From Gordionus sp. m RMFG-2023 (taxonomy: Eukaryota; Nematomorpha; Gordioida; Chordodea; Parachordodidae), in contig NC_088776.1 of assembly GCF_954871325.1 (NCBI RefSeq), positions 21,123,508 to 21,187,507 of the forward strand: 64,000 bases of DNA, in the 5' to 3' direction. The stretch's first letter is position 1; every line of letters starts with the position of its first letter. A program made the translations under genes and the position numbers. The notes under the pieces are model-generated. The model did no database searches and had not been told where the DNA came from. It saw only the letters and a list, made by a program, of their open reading frames with translations. Below, piece after piece: positions 48,131 through 60,863 of the stretch.

Positions 48131-48154
48131 TTTAACAACACTAATCAAGATACA

Positions 48155-49055
48155 GATTTTATGAGGGTATTTACAAAATTCTTTTATTTGACTAGTCTTT
48201 CTCTACCATATCAATCCTACGATTAATATTTTAAAAATAACTTCCTTTCATTATGCATTATAAAATTATATTTTTAACTTTCGTATTCATAGTCCTAGGT
48301 CATATAGTTGTTTTACCTTACAAATAGGATCAATTTTGATGAGCAACATGATTAGTAAAATTTTATTATAAAATAATTCTCAGGGATTACACTATTAAAT
48401 AATAAAGGTAAACTTGAAAACGAGAAAATTTCATTCTCCTTTTATTAAAGCATGTAAAATTTTCTATAATTGGAGTATTTTTGCCCGATGTCTTATTTTC
48501 GTGGTTATTTTTAACCTGTCTTATCCGGGTCTTTTTGTCCAAATTATATTTTCCAGTGATTCTTTAAAACTATTATTACACCTCTGTTATATATTTAACA
48601 AATAAACTTTATTGGTTTATACTATATGATATGGCTATGCTCTTCTTTTTCGTTCACATGTTCTATAAAAAATTTCATTTAAAAAAATTTTATATTATGA
48701 AATTTATTTTGTAAGGATATTTATTCTCTATTTAAATTAGATATCAAAAAATATGGCCTAAAGGGATCTAGTAAAAAAAAATAATACTTTGCTATAATTT
48801 CCTATTTTAACTTTTACAAGAAAAGGACTGTGAAGAATATAATGTATTCACTATAACAAGGACTTGTATACCCATCTATATCAATGATGATAGCAACCCT
48901 CTTAAAATTTTAACCTCTTTGTATGAAATCGAAATAATTAAAAGAAATTCAGATCAAAAATAATTCCTCACCAATTTTAATCAAATAATGATAATTACTT
49001 CATAACTAACGACACCCTTCTAATTTCAATGACGATCTTGATTGATCTCTCCCAC
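48155..49055. other. AT-rich non-coding stretch
   Basis: A 63-residue ORF at 48414-48605 has no recognised domain. Nothing else supported. Confidence 0.35.
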
Positions 49056-49059
49056 AGGT

Positions 49060-50180
49060 AAAATTGGCACTGTCACAATATTTTACTACACGAGAAATAA
49101 ATTATGAAAATTTGAAAAAAAATTGTTTTAAGCCTATTTAAAGGTTTTTAATACTAAAAAGATGTTTTCCTTTGAGAATAGTAAATTGACACTGCCCTTA
49201 TAATTTACTCCATGAGCAAAAAAAATTATGAAAATTTTTAAAACTTTATTTAAAGCTTAGTTAAAAGTGTTAGGTACTAGAAAGATGTTTCAAAACCATT
49301 GGTCTAGTAATAAATTGGCATTTGCCATCAAACTTTACTCCATGAGAAAAAAAATTATGAAAATAGTTAATTTAATACTAAAAAAATGTTCTAAAACCTT
49401 GGGTATAGTAATAAATAGGCATTAGAGAACCTGGCCCGCCGGGCGGGTTCGGGCCTATTTTTTTTAAAAGAAATTCTGGGCCGGGTTCGGGTTGAGTCGG
49501 ATCGGGCTTTGGAATTTTTTTTAATATATTTAAATTTATCAATTTTATATTGAATTTTTAATGTAAAATAAAAATATTTTATTTTATTTATGGAAACTAG
49601 ACGCCATATAACATATATCATTTATTTTAGTAATTATAAAATTAATTTCTATATTTAAATAAATACGGCCGGCCGGCAAAATTTTTTTAAAAGATATTTA
49701 GGGTTCGGGTCGGCAAAATTTTTTAAAAAAAATTTCGGGGCTTGAAAAATTAGGCCCGATGCAGATCACTAATTGGCATTGCCATTATATTTTACTCCAC
49801 TAGAAAAAAATTTTGTTTTAAACCTCATAGATGTTTTTTGATACTAAAAAGATGTTCTTAAACCTCTGGGTCTAGTAAAAAATTGGCACTGACATTAAAT
49901 TTTAGTCCACGAGAAAAAAATATTTAAGAAATTTTTTTAAGATTTTATTTTAAGTCTTGTTAAAAAATTTTGATACTAAAAAGATGTTATAAAACCTCTG
50001 TGTTTGGTAATAAATTGGCACTGCCTTTATATTTTATTCCACGAGGAAATAAAGGGAAATTTTTAAAATTTTGTTTTAAGTCTAGTTAAAAGATTTTGAT
50101 ACTAGAAAGATGTTTTAAAACCTTTGAGTCTACAATAAATTGGAACTGCCATTATATTGTATTCCACAAATAAAGAAATA
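49060..50180. repeat. Second array of the ~130-bp tandem repeat, interrupted by a MITE
   Basis: Same unit as 2725-3900 (AAGATGTTCTAAAACCT, AATTGGCACTGCCATTATAT, TTTTACTCCACGAG), about seven copies. One copy is split by the MITE at 49423-49771. Confidence 0.85.
49423..49771. mobile_element. hAT-like MITE in the tandem array, TSD ATAGGCAT/ATTGGCAT
   Basis: Starts TAGAGAACCTGGCCCG, ends GGCCCGATGCAGATCACTA. Flanks ATAGGCAT (49415-49422) and ATTGGCAT (49772-49779) derive from the repeat's own AATTGGCATTGCC, so the empty site is known. 349 bp. Confidence 0.85.
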
Positions 50181-50815
50181 TTTATATAATAAGTATTCAT
50201 CGGCAACTTTTAGCTATTTAATTAATTTTATATTGCAATAGATTAGAAATAATAAAAAATATTTATTTAAACTTTACACATTTTTTTTTTAAATGTTGTA
50301 TTTTGTCATTTTTATATAAATTATTTAAGCAAGTGATATTGACCATAAAAATAATGGAATAATAATATAAATTATTATTCTATTATCTGTCATTAATAAA
50401 AGAAAAATATTGCCGGTTACTCAACAACATAAACATTCCAGAGATAATGAAATCCAACAAAATCTACCAACAATACAAAACTTAATTAATCATCTATATA
50501 AAAATGCATATATCTTCTTCTTATACTTTCTTACATTTTAGATTAAATCTATTTTAGCTACTGGTAATATTACACTTCATCTAGAGAGTTGAAATTAATA
50601 TTAATACATAATCAATTTTTTTAAATTTTTCTTTTGTTTTGATTTTAGAAAACAGACCCTGTATAACAACTTTATTGATATCGTAAATTTTGATTTATCT
50701 GTCATTGCCAAACAAAGAAGTGGCAACAAAGTAAACATTCCAGAAATCATAAAACTCAAAAATCTACCAATCATACAAAATAAAGTTTAATCTATATATT
50801 TATAAATACTAAAAA
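50181..50815. other. AT-rich non-coding stretch
   Basis: Contains a diffuse duplicated motif around AACATTCCAGA and CAAAATCTACCAA (about 50430-50475 and 50735-50775), probably an old repeat. No gene seen. Confidence 0.35.
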
Positions 50816-50819
50816 TGCA

Positions 50820-51655
50820 TAAATGTCTTTTTCTTTTCCTTTTACCTTTCTCTTTCCCTTTTTATTTCGCTTTTTTATTTCGCTTCTCCTTTCCCCTCTT
50901 CTTTCTCTTTTTCTCATTTTTTAAAAATTATAAATCGCGCCTATATCTTCTAAAAATTTAAAAGGCAATATTGAAAATAATATTAATAGATGCTATGAAG
51001 TAAACACTCTTTTTCGAAATGAGTATTTATTTCTCTTATTTTTAGCGATTTTTTAAATAAAAAATCAATTTAAGTATAAGAATTAATTCCTTAGTATCTA
51101 TTAATAATAATTTTTCAAATTTACTTAAAAATTTCTAGGATATATAAGCAAGATTCCCATTTTTTGTTTTTACCTATTTTTATTTTAGCGATTTAGAACG
51201 AAAACCCTTTTTCTGCCCGTATTTTCTTTCGCCTTTTCTTTTCCTTCTTTCCCTTCACCTTTCCTCTTTCTTTTCATTTCCTATTTTCTTTCCTTTACAC
51301 TTTTCTTTCCCTCTCTACTTTTCCTTTCTCTTTTCCCTTTCCTCTACCGTTTTTTTAGCTTTCTCATTTCCCTCTTTTTTCTTTTTCTTTTACACTTTCT
51401 TTCCCTTCTCTTTTCCAGTTTCCTTTTCTTCTACCTTTTTCTTCCGTTCCCTTTTTCTTTTTCTTTTTCCAATTTTCTTTCTTTTACACTTTTCTTTCCC
51501 TTTCTACTTTCCCTTTCTCTTTTCCATTTCCTCTACCGTTTTTTTTTGCTTTCTCATTTCCCTCTTTTTCCTTTTTCTTTTACACTTTCTTTCCCTTCTC
51601 TTTTCCAGTTTCCTTTTCTTCTACCTTTTTCTTTTCATTTACCTTCCTTTCCCCA
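50820..51655. repeat. Long pyrimidine-rich tract with ~189-bp tandem duplication
   Basis: The plus strand is almost entirely C and T between about 51190 and 51655, with a lighter C/T stretch at 50820-50920. A ~150-bp segment starting TACACTTTTCTTTCCC occurs at 51296 and again at 51485. The proline/serine/phenylalanine ORFs here are by-products. Confidence 0.85.
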
Positions 51656-54600
51656 TATACATGGTATTTTTTATTATTATTTAAATACAATTATATATAT
51701 ATATATTCTTAAGGATCCTACCTTTTTAAAACTTGCCATTTCGTGGCACCTACCATTATTCCCTTTTATTTCTACTGCTTTTTGTATTACTTAGTAAAAA
51801 AAACGATACGTGGTTCGCTAATTTATATGACTATATATATAAGATATTTAAATAAGATTCTACATTTATTAGCAAGGATCCTGGCTTTTTTGAAGTTTTC
51901 CAATTTGTCTCCCCGAAAAATATTCCTTTTAATTCATGTTGATTATCTTGTATAATTAACTAAAAAACTATATTACTACGTTATTTTATTATAATCAGAT
52001 TGAGATAACAATACAAAGTATTATGTTTTTATAATTTAAATAAAATTATATATATTCTGAATCCTACCTTTTTTAAGCTCCATTTGTCGCTCCTAACATT
52101 ATTCCCCTTCATTCCTGTTGATTAGCACCATACCTATATTATATATTTTTATAAAATCTGATATCTCATGATTTGTGCTCCATCGCCATTTGTTACTAAC
52201 CACTATTTGTGATTCATCGAAATTTCTGATTCCTCCCCATTTGTGACTCCCAGGCTTATATAATATAAAAATTTTGAGTTTCAATAATTCCTTTAAGAAT
52301 TATATCGAAAATAAAGTCCATCCTCAGTCATTTTTTAATATATTTAAATATTCTATTTAAAATACTACTATAGATATTAACTTAAATATTCATTAAGCGC
52401 TAAAAATTTTGGGTTTCCATTATTTCTTTAAGTATTGTACAAAGATAAAAAGTTAATTCTCAGTTTAGTATATTTTTTTAAAAATCTTAATTTTTTATTT
52501 TTTTTAAATAATGTTGTAGATAGTAACTTATATAATATAACGTGCAAAAAATTTGGAGTTCCCAACATTTCCTTAAGAATTATACCGAAAATAAAAGTCA
52601 TTCTCCTATAATTTTTTCTATATTTTTGACCAATATTAAGTGATAAATATAAAACATGTTTTTTTTTATAAAAATGGAATATTGGCGCCAATATGTTTGA
52701 AGCAATGAATTAATAAAATAAATTTTTGAAATTATAAGATCCAGTCTTTAGATATTATTTAATTATTTTTATCTTATATTCTTGTATAAAATAAAATGAT
52801 AATATTTTAAAAAATATTAGAAAAATTTAAAAAAATAGGAAAAAGAATTTTAATACAAATTATATATTGTATTAAGAATATCAATAAAATATGACATGAA
52901 ATAGAAAAAAACATTTTAAAATATATGAAATATATAAAAATACAAAATTATTCTAATAATCACATCTTTTAAAGTAGTGATTCTATAATGGCAAAATATC
53001 ATTTCGGTACAATGGGTAATGATTTATCAACTATTGAGGTGTATCGTTGAAATTGATTGTATTGATTACTTTTTCACTTTAAAAACATTGCCGACTATAT
53101 TAAATAATATTTAAATTAAATACTAAATACAGATATTTATTATCTATTCGAAACATTTTTTATTGATTTAGCCTTTATTTTCATTTGATAGGCTCATATA
53201 GGACATATAAGTATGGATTTTAAGATTTTAAAGATTTTTTAACATAATAGTTAATGGAAATAATTTATTAACTACTAATCTTCACGTTAGATTGTGAGTC
53301 ATAAGGTGAGGGGATGTTCAAAACTTTTACTTACATAATATCTCTACTAAATTAAAAAGTCAATATCTTAATAAGTAGAGTTTTTACATATTGAAACTAA
53401 TTTTAAATATTTATGAAAATTTTAAGTACAGTTTCTCCCCTTTCAGCCTTAATTATGAGCAATTAAATAGGAGCAATAATATTTTTATAAACGAATTTAA
53501 TCGCTAGCTTTAAATATAAAATAGTATTCTAATATATCCTGATACACCCAAAAATGAATTACCTTCCAAACATCCAGCAAATGTCAATATCAAATTTTTC
53601 TTGTTATAACATCTTCTATCAAATAAATCCTACATGAAGTATTCGAAGCTATTAATTTATTTTCAATAGACTCGATAGGAGGATTGGATGATATCAAATC
53701 TTACTAAGAGATCCTATAAAACTTCCAATAACTGCTAATGAAATACAAAAACTAATTGTAATCTGAAACTTAATGTATGGTATGGGAGTAATGCCAGATT
53801 ATCAAGTTCTAATGGTCGATATGCTTTATCAGGCTAGACTTAAACGTATCTCTACCTTACACTTATAGAAGATGTTGGGTTATGTTTGATTATAATGCTT
53901 TTTTCTTTTTATAATTATATTATTTAAAAAAATAAATTATAAAATTTTTTTAAAAAATGACTAAACTGAGAATGGACTTATTTTTGATATAATTCTTAAA
54001 GAAATGATGTAAACCCCAAATTTTTTTATGGTTATATTTGTTAGTTCCTATAATATTATTTAAAAAATATAAAATATTTAAAATTTTATAAAAATGACTA
54101 AATGTGAATATACTTGTGTGATAATATTCTTAAAGAAATGATGAAAACTCGGGAATTTTTGCATTTTCTGATTAAAGTTAGTATCAACCAAATTTTAATC
54201 ATGAAAAATAAACTTCTATAATGTTTTATATTGTTAAAATACGAAATTAAAAATATCCTCCATCTAGCGGATATTTTATTAACAATAATGATATGAACAC
54301 AATATACTATAAAAAATTTTAAATTGTATCTTATTTCCTAAAGGCCAAAAATTATCAGAAGAACGATTATATATATTAAGCTATCTGTTTAGACCAAACT
54401 GGCAACGCGTGTAGATTATTTAGCATCTCATTTCCTTTTTCTATTGGAAGAATGATATGTATATCTATGTATTAAATCTCCTCTATTTAGGAAATATTTA
54501 AAATTATTATTTTCTCTCAATGTCATTTTGAGATTATCTTAATATGATAAAGCTAGGATAGATTTAATATACTCCCATTCAGTCATTTCATTCCACTAAA

Positions 54601-55215
54601 ACACTCAAAATGCCTTACAAGGAGGGGGGGGGGTATTGCTATGAGGGTACAAGAGTCTAATATCCCTTTCCCCCACTAATTTTATTTTTATTTTTAGCTT
54701 TCTTTCAAAATTTTGAGTAGAGACAGAGGCCCCTGGACACTAATTTTTTAATATTTTTTAAAAGTGTTAAATTTGAATTTCTCTTTATTATTGTTATAAA
54801 AATTAATATTTTTATATAGTCATAAATATAATTTTTTTTCTTTTTATCAATATTTGGGGGGGGGGGGGGAGCGCAGAGGCTCTAGCCCTCTTAAATATTT
54901 AGAAAGCCCTCTAAATACAGAAAATAATAAAAAATAATTTTGGAAAAGGGAAAAAATTAATTTTTAAAATAATTATCTAAAAAAAATAAGTTAATTTCCA
55001 AAAATAAAAATATGTTTTTATTTAATGTTAAGCCTCCTGAGATTGCTAGAGAGAAATTAAAATAGTAAAATAAATGCATACGATAAATGTTTACTTTCAA
55101 CCTAAAAAGCGGGGAATAGGTTAAGTAACCTAAAATACTATGACAAGTACATTATATAGTTAATAATATAAGCACCTTCTTACTAGCCTGCTGCCGAAAT
55201 AGATTTAAAGATCTC
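51656..55215. other. Long AT-rich stretch without a recognised gene
   Basis: Short ORFs only. Repeated scraps of the type GAAATGATGTAAACCCC / CTTAAAGAAATGATGAAAAC and their complements (52290, 52420, 52560, 53990, 54110) show an old dispersed repeat in both orientations. Poly-G runs at about 54623 and 54855 may mark hAT ends. Confidence 0.4.
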
Positions 55216-55218
55216 CAC

Positions 55219-55400
55219 TAGAGATCTGCAATGCTAGGCTCGGCCAACCCGTTTCGGTTAGTTAAGTTTTTTGCGCTTCTCCTTAAATTTTTTAAAAAAA
55301 TTTCCCAGCCCTGTCGGTAAAAGTTTTAGTTAGGCCCGGGCCGTTAAAGTTTTGCGAAAATTCCACCACTGCCCGTTAAATTTTTTTAAAATTTTCCGGT
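55219..55400. mobile_element. Diverged copy of the TAGTGATCTGCA GC-rich MITE family
   Basis: CTAGAGATCTGCAATGCTAGG followed by GGCCAACCCG and repeated TTTTTTTAAAAAAATTTCCC-like spacing. The right end was not located. Confidence 0.45.
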
Positions 55401-55615
55401 CATTATATTTTTATATCTATATCTTTTTCCCCCAACAACTATAAAGCTTATATATCTCTCTTAATTTTTTTGCATTGTCAATAAGGATCTTATATTCTTA
55501 TCTGGCAAAATATTATTGAAATTATTTATCATTTTATCAATAGGGCTAAATCATTGAATCAATTATTAAAAGAAACATTGAAGTAATAATGTTTAAATAA
55601 TTCCAGAGTTCTTAT

Positions 55616-55931
55616 GTCTAGCTAGGTCAGTGTATCGGGCTTATAAACCACTACCATATATGTACTCTTCTCATGAGAAATTACGGTTCTCATTCCTAAT
55701 ATTATATATTTGCTAAACTAATTTATAGACTTATATAATATGATTGAAGTGCCAGCACACTGGTTACCATTTATTATATTTTCCCGAAAGAACTGTGCTG
55801 GCACTTCAATCATATTATCTAAGTATATAAATTAGTTTAGCAAATATATAACATTAGGAATAAGAACCGTAATTTCTCATGAAGAAGAGTACATATATGG
55901 TAGTGGTTTATAAGCCCGACACCTATCTAGA
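55616..55931. repeat. 316-bp palindrome: ~140-bp arms, 34-bp loop
   Basis: 55616-55760 and 55795-55931 are near-perfect reverse complements, e.g. ATTGAAGTGCCAGCACAC against GTGCTGGCACTTCAATC and GAGAAATTACGGTTCTCATT against its complement. A few substitutions and small gaps. No target duplication or relatives seen in the window. It could be a MITE or a hairpin-RNA source. Confidence 0.9.
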
Positions 55932-55981
55932 CATATTTTTAAAAAGTTATAAAGGACCTAGTCATGCCGGAAAATTCTTAC

Positions 55982-56515
<534 letters not shown>

Positions 56516-56615
56516 TATGGATAATTAAAGGTAATAGAATAAATTGATTTTAATATTTATATATTAAATTAAAGATAACTAATATTTGTTATGTTGTAAA
56601 CAAAAATGTGACTTT

Positions 56616-57336
56616 ATGATGAAATTTGAATTATACTTAGCATTTTTTTCAATTTTTTTGAATCCATGTCTCCTATTATTACAAGCAAATAAGCATTACA
56701 CACTTCAGGATGTAGAGAATATAGACTCCACCAAATGTGAGGTTATTTATACCTATTTGGATGATAAACTTAATCAAGTAAATGGTTTTATAATATATTT
56801 TTATCATTTGTTATGGTTTTAATATTCACACAAATTATAAATCTAAATGAATTAGATTAGTCAATTCTATATTTTCAGAGTAAATTATTTACTTAATTTG
56901 CATAAAATTAGAGAGTTTGACTTTTATACAAAATATACCAAATACCTTCACTTTTATGTTTAAATCTGTTTGAAAAAAAATCTTCAAAGATTTTGGACAA
57001 TTAATATTGAGCAAAAAATCTTTGAAAATTATAGAATTGAATATTTTTTTAAAAATCTTTAAATTTGTGATTTCATCATGAAATATTTTTTATACATAAA
57101 AATCACAAAAGATTTACTCATAAAACATTTTTTAAAAAATATTTGAAATTTTATTAAAAGTTGATCAAAAATCTATTTGAGCATTTCTGATTTAAATTAT
57201 AGGAATCTATAAATTTTAGATAATTACAATATTTCAATTGGGCTGCTCTGATGTTACATCTCCATATTGGATTGACACCAATACTCACTTTTTAAAAAAT
57301 ATCAGATTGGCCAATATTTTTTATAAATTTAACCAT
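56616..57336 (+). CDS. Candidate two-exon small secreted protein
   Basis: Exon 1 (56616-56777) starts MMKFELYLAFFSIFLNPCLL, a hydrophobic signal-peptide-like start, then KHYTLQDVENIDSTKCEVIY up to a good donor CAA|GTAAAT in phase 0. A possible second exon begins after TTTTAG at 57220: IITIFQLGCSDVTSPYWIDT, ending at a stop near 57336. The ~440-nt intron is far longer than the 40-44 nt usual here, and another acceptor at about 56878 gives only five residues. No homologue recognised. It may be chance. Confidence 0.25.
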
Positions 57337-57599
57337 TAATGATTTTATAAAGCAAAATATTTTGTATATATTTATCAAAATTTTTATGTGTTTGTCTATT
57401 TGGTTATTCCATCATTTTACATAGAACAAACTTATAGTAAATAAATAACTTGAGGCACTTATCTTTATAAAGTAAAATATCCAATATAAAATAAAATCAT
57501 TTTATTTATTGATAATTTACATTTTACTCAAATATAGACACATATTTTTTTTAAAAGAGTTGGGATAATTAATTTTTTATTTAAAACATTTAAAATTAT

Positions 57600-57850
57600 A
57601 TAGAGATTTTTTTATTCCATTATCTTACATTATATAAAGTTCCTGGGGTGGCCTAGTGGGTTTATAATGTATGCTTGGAAACCGAAGATACCAGATTCAA
57701 TCCTGATAAGACTGTAAAAATTTTCAGGTTTTTCTTTGATAACTGATGTGTAAAGACATATGACAAGATGAATTTCTGAGCTTAGAAATGCCACCCTGGT
57801 AGGATACTTGTCCAATACACCAAATGAAAGATACACACAAAAATATAAAT
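57600..57850 (+). repeat. tRNA-derived SINE joined to the LINE 5' side
   Basis: CTGGGGTGGCCTAGTGGG has a pol III A box and AGATTCAATCC a B box 40 bp on. The preceding ATTCCATTATCTTACATTAT is also shared with the inverted copy at 59890-60010, so the family has a leader before the tRNA-like part. The body continues into CCACCCTGGTAGGATACTTG. Confidence 0.65.
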
Positions 57851-58060
57851 ATGAAAGCTAGGGTGTTTCAACCAAGTGATGCACAGGGTGAAGGCCTCCA
57901 TCATGTGAAAAGTAAAATAAAGTCAAAGCAATAAAAATAAGGTTAGCAAGCTTGAATATTGGTACACTTAAAGGTAAGTAAAGAGGGCATCCATGTTGAA
58001 CAAGAGAAAAGTTGATATAGCATGTATACAAGAGGCGAAATGGGCAGAAGACTTTAATAA

Positions 58061-59372
58061 CACTGTGTGACAAGAAAAATGGGAGAAGAAAATAAAAACA
58101 AGTTTTGGTGCAGAATTTGACGCTGAGTTTGAATCCGTTTTCCAAATTTTCCATACACGTCAAGTTTTAAAAATATTACCGTATAAAGACAACTTTTCGA
58201 AATTTCAAAAATGGTAAAATTTAGGTCTTTATACGGATATATTTTAAAAAGTATTGAATAAAAATCCCTGTAAATTGGTGATAGTGTTAAACTTATATTT
58301 CTTTATAAATTTACTAATTTTTTATCTATTGGTTTTTGAGAAAAATGGTAAAGAATTTCGTTTTGGGGGCCTTAAGTTTTCAATTTAAATTACTATCAAA
58401 ATTATTAACTTTAGAAGATAAATTTTATATAATTTTGCTTCAAATATGCTCAAGATTGTATATAATTCTAATTATATTTTAAAAGTACTGCCATGAAAAT
58501 TCAACCAAAATCTATAAATTAAAAAAGTCGGTACAGATATTTTCGAACTTTTTAATTTGTACACTTTTATTGAATTTTCTATGCATAAAGCATTTTTAAA
58601 GCAAAATTAAGGTAATATTTATCTTTTTTAGTTGTATTTAGTAATATTTTATGCATTTATGATCAATTTATACCAAAATCAGATGTCTGTACCCACTTTT
58701 TTAATTTGTACTCTTTTTGAATTGAGCATTTTTGAAGCAAAATTCATTTAAAATGCAATAATTGGTAATTTTTTCATATTTTTTATTAATATTTATCATT
58801 TTTAGATGTATTTAAAAATATTTGTTTTTTTAATCAATTTATACCAAAATATATGATTTTCCAATGGAGTACCTTGAATCCGTAGTATGGGCAATAAATA
58901 ATAATGCCTATAACGAGTAGGAAGAAAGGAGTTTTTTTTCGCGCTTAATTTTTCATAAACATTTAATTTCTTTCATTAATTTTTTTTTGAGAATGAAAGC
59001 CACAATAAATAAATATATTAAATGTAAACTATATTAAAAAAGATTTTATAAATAAAGGTAAATTTAAAAAATATAGGTTGTTTAAAAATTGAGTAAGGAT
59101 TTTATAAAAAAAAATGTATAATAATAATAAGGAAGGTTTGCTGCAAAAATTAAGATAATTTTTTAGTTGTAGGGATCATTAGAACCAAAGTTATAAACCT
59201 TAAAAAAGTGCTAAAAATGACCTTTTTGGCCACTTTAACCTAAAATAAATAAAAAAACCTGACGTGCTAGAAAAAAACTGACAGCAGATTAAGAATATGC
59301 ATAAAAAACTGTCTTAAAACATGTTTATTTGATTTTCTCCCAAAAAATCAAGTCAAAATTTGTCACACAGTG
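58061..59372. mobile_element. DNA element with TIR CACTGTGTGACAA and TAA duplication, CACTA-like
   Basis: Left CACTGTGTGACAA, right TTGTCACACAGTG, perfect over 13 bp. TAA flanks both sides (58058-58060 and 59373-59375). CACT(A/G) ends and a 3-bp duplication suit the EnSpm/CACTA group; a TWA duplication would also fit PIF/Harbinger. 1312 bp, no transposase seen. It contains a diverged direct repeat of ~170 bp (about 58525-58690 and 58690-58860, with TTTTTTAATTTGTACTCTT). Confidence 0.8.
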
Positions 59373-59889
59373 TAATTGGAGATGGGTATAAATTGTACTA
59401 TAATGGAATTGTTAGCAATAGGAATGGTGTCGGCATCATCCTCAGTCAAGATCTAACCTCCTCAGTGGTAGAAGTCAACAGGATCTCTGATAGACTAATG
59501 AAAATAAAACTCTGAATTGGTCAATAAATACTACACATTCTTTCAGTATTTGCTCCTCAAACGGGTTGCAAAGAAGAAGAGAAAGATGACTTTAGAGTTA
59601 TCTTTGATGAAGCTTTAATGGAAATCCCTAAGGATGACCTAGTCATAATAGGTGGAGACTTAAATACACCTGTGGGAAAAACAAGACATAGCTACAAAAG
59701 GCATCATGGTGGTTTTGGATATGTAGAAAGAAATGATGAAGGAGAGCATGTACTGAAATTTGCGCAAGCCTTTGACCATGCCTTAACCAACATTTACTAT
59801 AAGAAAAAGGACAGTCATATAATAACATATTAAAGTGGTACAAGGAAAACCCAGATTGATTGCATGCTAATCTCTTGCAGAAGATTTAA

Positions 59890-60010
59890 GAAAATTTTTA
59901 CAGTATCTTATCAGGATTGAACCTGGTACCTCACACATCATGAACCCACTAGGCCACCCTGGGGACTTAATATAATGTAAGATAATGGAATAATAAATAT
60001 CTGTATATAA
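59890..60010 (-). repeat. SINE copy inserted in the LINE, opposite to the one at 57600
   Basis: On the minus strand GGGTGGCCTAGTGGGTTC, then GGTTCAATCCTGATAAG and CTGTAAAAATTTTC. Same family as 57600-57850. It separates the endonuclease and RT segments of the LINE. Confidence 0.7.
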
Positions 60011-60863
60011 ATTTTTTTTAAAATGTTTTAATCAAATTAATTATACCAAATCTTTAAAAAACACTCCCCATGTCAAAACCTTATACAACCAGTGATGGAA
60101 CAAGAAATAATCACATGCCTCAAACATATGAAAAACAACAAAGCAAGGGGTTCTGATGATATTCCAATAGAAAGCCTTAAAGCACTAGGAGATGAAGGAA
60201 TACATTTCCTTACAAATCTGTACAATAAAATATTGGGAAATGAAGAGATTCCTCAAAAATGGAAGCAGAGTTAATTCCTATCTTCAAAGGGGATCCACAT
60301 AATTGTCAAAATTGTCACACTGTATTAAACTTTACGAAAAAATATTAGAAAAAAGGTTAAGAGACATAGTTGATATAGGAGAGGGCTTTATGCCTGGAAG
60401 ATCGACTGATGCAATCCACGCAATTAGGCAAATGAGTGAGAAATATAGAGAAAAGGACAAAAAGCTACACATGGTTCTTCTCGATCTAGAAAAGGTCTTT
60501 GACAAGAAGACTTATATGGTGGGCGCTACGCCACAAAAAGATACCCGAAAAATATATAAGAATAATATAGAATGGTCCATAGCACAACTGGTACTTCACA
60601 ATAGTCGAGGGAGTTCATCAAGTGTCGGCTCTCAGCCCACATCTCTTCATAACAGTAATAGAGGTATTATAACAGTCTATACCACAAATATTCCCGTGGA
60701 ATATGATATTTGCAGATGATATTGTGATACTTGCTGAATCCAAGGATGAAATGAAAGAAAGATTAGTGAGTTGGATAAATATCCTAAGCACGGACTAAAA
60801 GTAAACAGAAAAGACGGAGTATATGGTGATAGGAGGAGATGAAACAGAGAGCATTAATATAAA

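Larger units (their letters stand above)
39710..48143. mobile_element. Possible giant (8.4 kb) hAT-like element with inverted subterminal arrays
   Basis: Left terminus TATTGTTGTTAATCGAC, right terminus (minus strand) TAGTGTTGTTAAAAAGTGG; 11 of the first 12 bases agree and match the TIR of the element at 16855-18206. ATCCAGAT (39702-39709) and ATCAAGAT (48144-48151) flank it, 7 of 8 identical. Arrays of GAGTCGACT-rich repeats lie just inside both ends in opposite orientation. An intron-bearing ZBED-like hAT transposase (44549-46821) lies between. The alternative is two separate smaller MITEs whose inner ends are lost. Confidence 0.5.

Noticed and set aside
51546-51955. ORFs rich in Ser, Phe, Pro and Leu
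   Set aside because: They translate a pyrimidine tract; no domain, and composition explains the open frame.
53625-53880. Possible AAA-ATPase (ATAD1-like) pseudogene from DSIGGLDDIK and LRDPIKLPIT
   Set aside because: The similarity is very short, in two frames, and the Walker motifs that should follow are absent.
57640-57715. A true tRNA gene
   Set aside because: A and B boxes are present but the acceptor stem and anticodon arm do not pair, and an inverted copy exists, so it is a SINE.
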